Source: Crocinitomicaceae bacterium
GTDB taxonomy: Bacteria > Bacteroidota > Bacteroidia > Flavobacteriales_D > Parvicellaceae
DNA: 62,059 bases
Direction of reading: 5' to 3'
Assembly: GCA_002716065.1 (NCBI GenBank)
Contig: PAZE01000031.1
Coordinates: 1 to 62,059 of the forward strand
Under the pieces are notes generated by a model that worked only from the letters and a program-made list of their open reading frames with translations, was not told where the DNA came from and did no database searches. Of this stretch, positions 55,886 through 62,059 are shown piece after piece. Made by a program: the position numbers and the translations under genes. Position 1 is the stretch's first letter. Every line of letters starts with the position of its first letter.

Positions 55886-57139
55886 TTATAACCCAAATGC
55901 AGTTTTAACTTTTTCTGTATAGTTCAGCTCTTCCCAAGGGAATAGTTTAACACTTACCTTTTGAGTTTTTCCTGCAGCATCTTTAAATTCCTTCTCTACC
56001 TCTTTACATTCTCTTCCCATGTGCCCGTATGCAGCTGTTTCTGAATAGATAGGAGTTCTTAGGTTAAAACGGCTCTCAATAGCGTAAGGACGCATGTCAA
56101 AGATGTCTTCAAGCTTTCTAGCGATTGCCCCATCAGATAGGTCTACTTTAGATGTACCATAGGTGTCTATATATAACCCCATTGGTTTGGCAACACCAAT
56201 AGCATAGGCTACCTGAACAAGTACTTCATCACATAATCCAGCAGCAACAACATTTTTTGCAATGTGTCTAGTAGCATATGCAGCAGAGCGGTCTACTTTA
56301 CTTGGGTCTTTACCAGAAAAAGCACCACCACCGTGAGCTCCTTTTCCACCGTAGGTATCAACAATAATTTTTCTTCCTGTTAATCCAGTATCTCCATGTG
56401 GTCCTCCAATAACAAAAATTCCAGTAGGATTTACGTGGTAAGTAATTTGGTCGTTAAATAAGCCCTGGATGTGAGTAGGTAACTTAGCTTTAACTCTAGG
56501 GATTAATATGTTAATAACATCAGCTTTAATCTTATCTAGCATTTGCTGCTCACCAGCAAAATCATCATGTTGGGTAGAAATAACAATTGCATCAATTCGA
56601 ACAGGTTTATTGTCGTCAGAATATTCAATTGTTACCTGAGATTTAGAATCAGGTCTTAAATAAGTAATTTCATTGTTTTCTCTTCTTAGAGCAGCAAGCT
56701 CTTTTAATAGTAGGTGAGAAATTTCTAATGGTAAAGGCATGAAACTTTCTGTTTCATTGGTAGCGTAACCAAACATCATTCCTTGGTCTCCTGCACCTTG
56801 CTCTTCTTTTACTTGTCTTTCAACACCTTGATTAATATCTGGAGATTGTTCATGAATAGCGGAAAAAACTCCACATGAGTTTCCATCAAACATGTATTCA
56901 CTTTTGGTGTAGCCAATTTTATTGATTACATCTCTTGCAATCTTTTGAACATCTAAGTAGGTAGTAGATTTTACTTCTCCAGCTAATACAACCTGACCGG
57001 TAGTTACAAGGGTCTCACAAGCAACTTTAGATTCAGGGTCAAAAGCAAGAAAATTATCTATTAATGCATCTGAAATTTGATCGGCAACTTTATCAGGATG
57101 ACCTTCTGATACCGATTCTGAAGTAAATAAATATGACAT
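55886..57139 (-). CDS. metK: S-adenosylmethionine synthetase
   Basis: Makes SAM from methionine and ATP, 417 residues. Motifs: [52 protein letters not shown] and [19 protein letters not shown]. It has the roughly 30-residue longer middle region seen in many Bacteroidota. It is preceded by a SAM-II riboswitch, so feedback by its own product is expected. The convergent der gene ends across a terminator. Confidence 0.98.
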   Translation of the reverse strand: MSYLFTSESVSEGHPDKVADQISDALIDNFLAFDPESKVACETLVTTGQVVLAGEVKSTTYLDVQKIARDVINKIGYTKSEYMFDGNSCGVFSAIHEQSPDINQGVERQVKEEQGAGDQGMMFGYATNETESFMPLPLEISHLLLKELAALRRENNEITYLRPDSKSQVTIEYSDDNKPVRIDAIVISTQHDDFAGEQQMLDKIKADVINILIPRVKAKLPTHIQGLFNDQITYHVNPTGIFVIGGPHGDTGLTGRKIIVDTYGGKGAHGGGAFSGKDPSKVDRSAAYATRHIAKNVVAAGLCDEVLVQVAYAIGVAKPMGLYIDTYGTSKVDLSDGAIARKLEDIFDMRPYAIESRFNLRTPIYSETAAYGHMGRECKEVEKEFKDAAGKTQKVSVKLFPWEELNYTEKVKTAFGL

Positions 57140-57193
57140 TCTAGTTCAGTTTAAATAAAAAATAATCAGGATAACTGTTTGGAGAGTTGCAAG

Positions 57194-57247
57194 GGATTAA
57201 ATTTTAGCTTTTTTAATGTGGTTGCAAGCAATCAAATCAGTCCACCT
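57194..57247 (-). ncRNA. SAM-II riboswitch upstream of metK
   Basis: On the minus strand the leader reads GTGG-AC-TGATTTGATTGCTTGCAA-CCAC-ATTAAAAAA-GCTAAAA. The P1 arms GTGG (57245-57242) and CCAC (57221-57218), the conserved UGAUUU, UUGCAA and the downstream GCUAAAA (57208-57202) match the SAM-II consensus for the pseudoknot. The last element lies about 60 nt before the metK ATG, and no terminator follows, in line with translational control. SAM-II is known mainly in Alphaproteobacteria and Bacteroidota. The call is by eye; a covariance search would settle it. Confidence 0.85.
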
Positions 57248-57257
57248 GTATCGATCG

Positions 57258-57265
57258 CAAATGTA
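57258..57265 (-). promoter_or_regulatory. metK -7 promoter element
   Basis: TACATTTG on the minus strand is a perfect TAnnTTTG match, placed so that transcription would begin near the first base of the SAM-II aptamer (about 10 nt downstream). A clear TTG -33 element is not seen. Confidence 0.65.
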
Positions 57266-57290
57266 GGAAATAAAGTGAGTTTAGAAATAA

Positions 57291-58196
57291 TTAGTTGGTT
57301 AATTTTTTAAAAATATCTTCTAATTTATCTTCTTCCTTTTTAAGAGTAAGAATTAAGAGTTCTTTTTTTGCTGCAAATTTTGCAATTGTACTTCTTAAAT
57401 CATTTGAGGAAGAAGATTCTATAAGCCATGAGGTTTTATCAATAGACTTAACTCTTGAAACACCATTGATCATTTCCAACTCTTTTTTAGCGATTTCTTT
57501 ATCAAATTCTACATGAATAAGCTCAGTGGCTTTATTTTTTTCTTGAATGGTAGAAACCCCATCGTCAGCAACAATTTTACCATCTTTAATAATAATAACA
57601 CGATCGCAGATGGCTTCTACTTCTTGCATTATATGGGTAGAAAGCAATACAGTTTTTTCTTTACCAAATTCTTTAATTAATTTTCGTATTTCTACCAATT
57701 GGTTAGGATCTAATCCACTTGTGGGTTCATCTAAAATTAAGACTTCTGGATTATGCATCATAGCTTGCGCTAGGCCAATTCGCTGCTTATACCCTTTAGA
57801 AAGCATTTCAATTTTTTTATGCTGCTCTTTTTCTAATCCAACCAGCTTAATAATTTCACTAACCCTTTCGGCTTTATTTTTTATTTCATGAATTGAAGCA
57901 ATAAATAAAAGAAACTCTTTAACATGCATTTCCATATATAATGGATTGTGTTCAGGAAGGTAACCTACTTTCTTTTTTACTTCAAGTGGATTTTCATTTA
58001 CGTTAATTCCACAAACAGTGGTTTCTCCACTTGTGGAGGGAATAAAACAGCTAATGATTTTCATAGTGGTTGTTTTTCCAGCGCCATTTGGACCAAGAAA
58101 ACCAACAATTTCACCACTTTTTATTTCAAAAGAAACATTATCTATCGCTTTTTGTCCATTATAGATTTTAGTGATATTTTTAACAGAAAGAGCCAT
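57291..58196 (-). CDS. gldA: Gliding motility ABC transporter ATPase GldA
   Basis: A 301-residue ABC ATPase of the GldA family, part of the GldAFG transporter that is required for gliding in Flavobacterium. Walker A GPNGAGKTTTMKI, signature LSKGYKQRIGLAQAMM, Walker B LILDEPTSGLDPNQ and STHIMQEVE are intact. The C-terminal 90 residues (after KNKATELIHVEF) form a family-specific domain. gldF and gldG are not in the window. It is far from gldKLMN. It ends at the metK leader and starts divergently from rsgA. Confidence 0.9.
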   Translation of the reverse strand: MALSVKNITKIYNGQKAIDNVSFEIKSGEIVGFLGPNGAGKTTTMKIISCFIPSTSGETTVCGINVNENPLEVKKKVGYLPEHNPLYMEMHVKEFLLFIASIHEIKNKAERVSEIIKLVGLEKEQHKKIEMLSKGYKQRIGLAQAMMHNPEVLILDEPTSGLDPNQLVEIRKLIKEFGKEKTVLLSTHIMQEVEAICDRVIIIKDGKIVADDGVSTIQEKNKATELIHVEFDKEIAKKELEMINGVSRVKSIDKTSWLIESSSSNDLRSTIAKFAAKKELLILTLKKEEDKLEDIFKKLTN

Positions 58197-58214
58197 TTTA
58201 TTTAGTTACTTGCA

Positions 58215-58242
58215 TTGATAATATTCTACGAAGTTAACTTTA
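58215..58242 (+). promoter_or_regulatory. Possible rsgA promoter
   Basis: TTG (58215-58217) is followed after 17 nt by TAACTTTA (58235-58242), one base from TAnnTTTG. It ends 31 nt before the rsgA ATG. Confidence 0.5.
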
Positions 58243-58273
58243 TGAATGAAATAAAAGAAAAAACCCATCATTA

Positions 58274-59218
58274 ATGGATTTAATTAAGGGCATAGTTTAT
58301 CGATCTACTGGAAGTTGGTATACCGTTAAGTCTGACCAAGGAAAATTTTTCGAAGCTAGAATTAAAGGTAAGTTTAGAAATAAAGACATAAAAACAACAA
58401 ATCCAATAGCTGTTGGGGATCTTGTTTCATTTTCCATAAAAGAGGATGGTAAGGGATGGATAGAAGAGATTCATCCAAGAAAAAATTACATGATTCGTAA
58501 ATCTGTAAACCTCTCTAAAGAGGCACATATTATTGGGTCTAATATTGATTTATGCGTACTTGTTGTTACTGTTTCTAATCCTGTAACTTCCACTGGTTTT
58601 ATTGATCGTTTTACGGTAACTGCTGGGGCATATGACATTCCAATTTTATTGGTTTTTAATAAGCTGGATATATATGGTCTTGAAGATAAGCAACTATTGG
58701 AAGAATATATTGCTGTGTATGAGAAAGCTGGATACGACTGTTTAGTTACTTCTGCAGCCAAAAATATTGCAGTAGATAAGCTTAAAAATAAGCTTGAAAG
58801 TAAAACAGTGCTATTTTCTGGACATAGTGGTGCGGGTAAATCTTCATTGATAAATGCCATGAATCCTTCTCTAGATTTGCCAACTGGAGAGCTATCAGAA
58901 GCTCACCTAAAAGGTAAACATACTACTACTTTTGCAGAAATGTTTGATTTGTCTTCTACAATTCGATTAATAGATACTCCTGGTATTAAGGGGTTCGGAT
59001 TAATAGATTTGGAAAAACATGAGCTTGCACAATTTTTTCCCGAGATGTTTGCCCTTTCTAGTAATTGTAAGTTTAACAATTGTGTTCATATTAATGAGCC
59101 TGGGTGTGCTGTTTTAGAGGCTTTAAACAATGGAGAAATCGCTGATTTTAGATATCAAAGTTATTTTTCAATGTATAATGATGATACTCAAGAAACCTAC
59201 AGAGCCTTAAACTATTAG
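58274..59218 (+). CDS. rsgA: Ribosome small-subunit GTPase RsgA
   Basis: Circularly permuted GTPase for 30S maturation, 314 residues. An N-terminal OB fold (about 1-70) precedes G4 (NKLD near 128), then G1 GHSGAGKSSLIN and G3 DTPGIKGFG, the permuted order G4-G1-G3. The C-terminal zinc finger is CKFNNCVHINEPGC. It starts a plus-strand run with dtd (6 nt gap) and the MazG-like gene. Confidence 0.97.
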   Translation: MDLIKGIVYRSTGSWYTVKSDQGKFFEARIKGKFRNKDIKTTNPIAVGDLVSFSIKEDGKGWIEEIHPRKNYMIRKSVNLSKEAHIIGSNIDLCVLVVTVSNPVTSTGFIDRFTVTAGAYDIPILLVFNKLDIYGLEDKQLLEEYIAVYEKAGYDCLVTSAAKNIAVDKLKNKLESKTVLFSGHSGAGKSSLINAMNPSLDLPTGELSEAHLKGKHTTTFAEMFDLSSTIRLIDTPGIKGFGLIDLEKHELAQFFPEMFALSSNCKFNNCVHINEPGCAVLEALNNGEIADFRYQSYFSMYNDDTQETYRALNY

Positions 59219-59224
59219 TTAGCC

Positions 59225-59674
59225 ATGAGATTAGTTTTGCAGCGTGTAAAAAAAGCAAGTGTTTTTGTTGATAATAGAGTGGTGGGAGAAATTGGGTTGG
59301 GCCTTCTTGTTTTACTTGGAGTTGAGCAAAATGATGATAAAGAGGATGTATTGTGGTTGGTGAAAAAACTTTTGGGAATTCGAGTTTTATCCGATGAAAA
59401 TGGCAAGATGAATCTTTCGCTAAAACAGGTTAATGGAAGCGTTCTTGTTGTTAGTCAGTTTACCTTACATGCTTCCACAAAAAAAGGAAATAGACCTTCA
59501 TATATGAATGCTGCTGAACCTAAAAAAGCAAATGAATTTTATGAAGAATTTATTTTACAAATAAAAAATGAAGGTGTCCAAGTACAAACTGGTGTGTTTG
59601 GTGCCAATATGCAGGTGGAATTAATTAATGATGGTCCGGTAACAATTGTTTTGGATTCAAAAAATAAAGAATAA
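59225..59674 (+). CDS. dtd: D-aminoacyl-tRNA deacylase
   Basis: Removes D-amino acids (and Gly) mischarged on tRNA, 149 residues. MRLVLQRVKKASVFVDNRVV, SQFTLHASTKKGNRPSY and the C-terminal NDGPVTI with the Gly-cisPro motif are diagnostic. TAATG overlap with the next gene suggests translational coupling. Confidence 0.96.
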   Translation: MRLVLQRVKKASVFVDNRVVGEIGLGLLVLLGVEQNDDKEDVLWLVKKLLGIRVLSDENGKMNLSLKQVNGSVLVVSQFTLHASTKKGNRPSYMNAAEPKKANEFYEEFILQIKNEGVQVQTGVFGANMQVELINDGPVTIVLDSKNKE

Positions 59675-60003
59675 TGACAATAAATGAGGCGCAAAAAGTA
59701 GTGGATAATTGGATAACCACTACAGGAGTAAGGTATTTTAATGAGCTTACCAATATGGCACTATTGACCGAAGAGGTAGGGGAGGTGGCTAGAATTATTT
59801 CAAGAAAATATGGGGAGCAGAGTGCTAAACCATCAGATGAAAATAAGGTGCTGGCTGAAGAACTAGCTGATGTTTTTTTTGTGCTTATTTGTTTAGCCAA
59901 TCAAACGGGTGTTGATTTACAGCAAGCTTTAAAAGACAGTCTTGATAAAAAAACCAAAAGGGATGCTACAAGACACAAGGAGAATCCTAAGCTGAACGAT
60001 TAA
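59674..60003 (+). CDS. MazG-like nucleotide pyrophosphohydrolase
   Basis: A 109-residue all-alpha NTP pyrophosphatase: EEVGEVARIISRKYGE and LAEELADVFFVLICLANQTG contain the EExxE and ExxD metal-binding motifs. It cleaves non-canonical or excess NTPs to NMP + PPi; the exact nucleotide is unknown. It is coupled to dtd by TAATG, so both genes act in quality control of translation or nucleotide pools. Its end overlaps the convergent small gene by 4 nt. Confidence 0.93.
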   Translation: MTINEAQKVVDNWITTTGVRYFNELTNMALLTEEVGEVARIISRKYGEQSAKPSDENKVLAEELADVFFVLICLANQTGVDLQQALKDSLDKKTKRDATRHKENPKLND

Positions 60004-60383
60004 TTTTTTCTAGAAAGATAGGAGGTTCTGTAAAGTGTGATTTTGTTGTTTTTTATTTTTAACTCTTTTATAATTAATTGATCATCTTCTTTAAGCGTTA
60101 TTTCAAAAGAAGATTCGTTAGTTTTATATTCTGCTTTGTTGCCTTGAATGGTGAAATTTCCTATAAATTGTACTTTAGGAATAACTCCGTGATTTTCTCC
60201 ATTAATGGATTTTGAAAATATTTCGTTGTTTTCAGTAAACTCAAAATAGGTGATAACTCCGGTTGTAAAAATTTTATTATCCGTTTGCTTAACTTCCCAA
60301 TTTCCAACAAGTTTTTGTGCAAAATCTTGAGTGTACATATTTGTAAACAGAACAGTAGAAACAAGCAACAATAAAGTCCTCAT
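60000..60383 (-). CDS. Hypothetical secreted lipocalin-like protein
   Basis: A 127-residue protein with a signal peptide (about 1-18, MRTLLLLVSTVLFTNMYTQ). The mature part has the alternating strands of a small beta-barrel or lipocalin-like domain: KLVGNWEVKQ at the start, typical of such domains, and LIIKELKIKNNKITLYRTSY near the end. No lipobox. Function unknown. It overlaps the MazG-like gene at the stop codons. Confidence 0.65.
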   Translation of the reverse strand: MRTLLLLVSTVLFTNMYTQDFAQKLVGNWEVKQTDNKIFTTGVITYFEFTENNEIFSKSINGENHGVIPKVQFIGNFTIQGNKAEYKTNESSFEITLKEDDQLIIKELKIKNNKITLYRTSYLSRKN

Positions 60384-60443
60384 AGATAATTTTTATGTCA
60401 ATTTAAGTAATAGTTTTTTAACTTAAGAGAGTTATTTTAAAAA

Positions 60444-61181
60444 ATGAAATCTAAACTGGCTTTCTTTCTTGTAAAATTTCCTTCAACAGCAATCGGATTA
60501 TTTTTTGTTTTCACTCTTATAGCTGCTTATTTATACCCTGGCTCTCAAAGAGAAGGAATTGGGTTTGAGTGCGATCATTATTCGTTTACACATAATTTTT
60601 TAAGTGAGCTGGGAACGTTTGCCATTAACTCCGATGAAACCAATCCTTTTACCATAAAAGAAGACAATACCCCGTCAATGATATTGTTTAATGGTTCTTT
60701 GGTGTTGGTTGGTTTTACGGTTTTACTTTTTTACCTCTATTTTGAAAAGCTTTTTGTTTTTGCTCAAGATAACCCTCGTGCTATTAAGAATTCTAAAATA
60801 GCAAAACCATTGGGTGTTCTTGCTGGTATATTGTATGCTGGTGTGGGATTAGTGCCCCACGATTTACATTTTGGTTGGCATGTTTTCTTTGCTAATGGGG
60901 CATTTTTAACACTACTTTTTTTGTGTGTTTTTCATGCATTAGCCGTGTATAAATCAGAAAATTTCTCCAATAGGTATGCTTTTGGTTATGTGCTTTTTAT
61001 TGTTTTTTTGGCTGTTTATCTAGTTATTATATTTTTTGGTCCACAGATAGGACCTGGAACTATTTATACTGAAAGTGATTTAATTTTACAGGTAGTAGCC
61101 CAAAAAATAATTGTACTTACCTTTATTTTTTCTATTTTATTTCAGGTTTGGGGAATTCGAAATTTTTTAAAAACTAGTTAA
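60444..61181 (+). CDS. Membrane protein, DUF998-like, unknown function
   Basis: A 245-residue protein with about 6 membrane helices. ECDHYSFTHNFLSELG in the first loop and LVPHDLHFGWHVFFANGAF later resemble DUF998-type proteins (His-rich loops next to helices), but the match is only by pattern. It is preceded by about 60 nt of AT-rich spacer and overlaps the convergent ArsC-like gene by 4 nt. Confidence 0.6.
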   Translation: MKSKLAFFLVKFPSTAIGLFFVFTLIAAYLYPGSQREGIGFECDHYSFTHNFLSELGTFAINSDETNPFTIKEDNTPSMILFNGSLVLVGFTVLLFYLYFEKLFVFAQDNPRAIKNSKIAKPLGVLAGILYAGVGLVPHDLHFGWHVFFANGAFLTLLFLCVFHALAVYKSENFSNRYAFGYVLFIVFLAVYLVIIFFGPQIGPGTIYTESDLILQVVAQKIIVLTFIFSILFQVWGIRNFLKTS

Positions 61182-61525
61182 TCTCTAAGTTTTTGCTTTA
61201 AGGTTTCAATAACTGATTTAGAATTTCCAATAAAAATTTCATCTTCAACAATAAAAACAGGACGCTTTAGAAAAGTATCCTCTTCTAAAATAAGTTGCTT
61301 ATAATCAGATTCACTAAGGCTTTTGTTTTTGAGTCCCATTGTTTTGTATTTTATGGCTCTTCTTGAGAAAAGTGCTTCATAAGAGCCTGCTAGATTGGCC
61401 ATTTTCTCCAACTGTGAGGGTGTGATTTTTTCAGAACGAATTTCTTGAGTTTCATTATCCCATTCTAAGTCCTTTAAAATTCGTTGACATGTAGTACAAT
61501 TTTGTAAGTGATAGGCTTTTTTCAT
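61178..61525 (-). CDS. ArsC/Spx-family thioredoxin-like protein
   Basis: I start at ATG 61525 (115 residues, MKKAYHLQNCTTCQRILKDL) because the family begins just before its CxxC motif; the longer frame adds only 12 unrelated residues. CTTC (C10, C13) matches the Spx/ArsC redox site, and the later SRRAIKYKTMGL and RPVFIVEDEIFIGNSKS fit the fold. True arsenate reductases need an Arg triad and a CX5R loop that I do not see clearly, so a Spx-like or general redox role is equally possible. Confidence 0.8.
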   Translation of the reverse strand: MKKAYHLQNCTTCQRILKDLEWDNETQEIRSEKITPSQLEKMANLAGSYEALFSRRAIKYKTMGLKNKSLSESDYKQLILEEDTFLKRPVFIVEDEIFIGNSKSVIETLKQKLRD

Positions 61526-61627
61526 TTTTCTTGAGCTAAATAATAAAGTTAATATTTTCATTACATGTCGCTAATAAATGGATTTGAATTTTTTGTAAAT
61601 TGAAACTCATCTTACAATCTAAACATT

Positions 61628-62041
61628 ATGAAAATTAAAACAATCAATTGGATAACTATTGTTATCATTTTATTACAATCTCTACCGGGCTTGGTAGTTT
61701 TTTTCTCAGAGGAAATGGGGCTACAACTTATCAATCAAAGTTTTGGAGAAGGTGCTGAAATAACCAATGTAACTGCTCTTAAAATTTCTAAAACTTTCAT
61801 GTCAGTATTTCCATTTATTGGTTTAGGAATTTCAGCAATTATTTTAGGTTTAAACAAAATAACTGACTTAGAATTAGCCAGAAAAATGTGTTTTTACGTG
61901 GCTATATATATGGGTCTATTTGCATTGCCTGATGTCATTAATCAATTTACGGGTTTGCTTACACAGCCTGTTCCTGCAATCGTCATTAACTATGCCTGTA
62001 TGGGTCTTTTATTGTACGGATCCAAAAAAGGTACTATATAA
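61628..62041 (+). CDS. Four-helix membrane protein, unknown function
   Basis: A 137-residue protein with four predicted helices (about 7-25, 55-75, 88-105, 112-130). I recognise no family. It stands 66 nt from the divergent ArsC-like gene and ends 18 nt before the window edge. A small DoxX- or DUF4345-like membrane protein is possible. Confidence 0.55.
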   Translation: MKIKTINWITIVIILLQSLPGLVVFFSEEMGLQLINQSFGEGAEITNVTALKISKTFMSVFPFIGLGISAIILGLNKITDLELARKMCFYVAIYMGLFALPDVINQFTGLLTQPVPAIVINYACMGLLLYGSKKGTI

Positions 62042-62059
62042 AGCTTTCGCTTTTTGAAA

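Overview
This 62 kb AT-rich window comes from a Bacteroidota chromosome, most likely a marine member of the Flavobacteriales. The support is: the type IX secretion/gliding set (porP/sprF-like, gldK, gldL, gldM, gldN, plus a separate gldA), the miaB / sigma-54 activator / LptE-like / TPR / secG / groES / groEL gene order, a DUF3467 gene after rpoC, a SAM-II riboswitch in front of metK, and Bacteroidota-type promoters (TTG about 20 nt before TAnnTTTG) with no need for Shine-Dalgarno sites. Most genes are housekeeping. No phage, insertion sequence, integron or CRISPR array was seen, and no stretch over 300 bases lacks a gene.

Layout. 1-8.7 kb: rpoB, rpoC and a DUF3467 gene, closed by a terminator. 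8.7-15.8 kb: a putative porin, acs, an orphan lipoprotein, and a two-component system on the minus strand. 15.8-22.2 kb (minus): groES-groEL, and upstream of them a miaB-led operon with a sensorless sigma-54 activator, an LptE-like lipoprotein, a TPR protein and secG. 22.4-26.1 kb: topA and a degenerate arginase-fold protein. 26.2-32.7 kb: the T9SS core operon and its terminator. 32.7-36.8 kb: an ABC-F protein, then a small membrane-lipid island (CruF-like protein, 78-residue membrane protein, frameshifted SRPBCC gene, fatty acid 2-hydroxylase-like protein).

36.8-53.4 kb holds the most interesting system: 13 genes on the minus strand, each separated by at most about 11 nt or overlapping. They run from a TetR regulator through a biotin-dependent acyl-CoA carboxylase (beta, alpha), an enoyl-CoA hydratase, a beta-keto acid cleavage enzyme (BKACE), a PECR-like SDR, an acyl-CoA dehydrogenase (ACAD), an acyl-CoA ligase, an ALDH3/FALDH-like aldehyde dehydrogenase, an HSDL2-like SDR, a second ACAD and an ACAD fused to an SCP2 lipid-binding domain, to an FAD oxidoreductase. 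A palindrome overlapping the TetR promoter is a likely autoregulatory operator. The content parallels the Pseudomonas atu (citronellol/geraniol) pathway, but has FALDH-, PECR-, HSDL2- and SCP2-type parts known from eukaryotic phytol/branched-lipid metabolism, and BKACE in place of a lyase/thiolase. I infer a route for beta-methyl-branched isoprenoid acids such as the phytol side chain; the substrate is not proven.

53.4-62 kb: initiator-type tRNA-Met, era, der, metK with its riboswitch, gldA, rsgA, dtd, a MazG-like gene and small hypothetical genes.

Quality caution. Two essential genes are interrupted by single-base events (rpoC by an in-frame TGA where Arg is expected; der by one extra base), an SRPBCC gene is shifted at an A10 run, and the first 100 bases are a perfect palindrome. 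TGA is used as a normal stop elsewhere in the window, so recoding is unlikely. The pattern fits a draft, metagenomic or single-cell assembly with residual errors.
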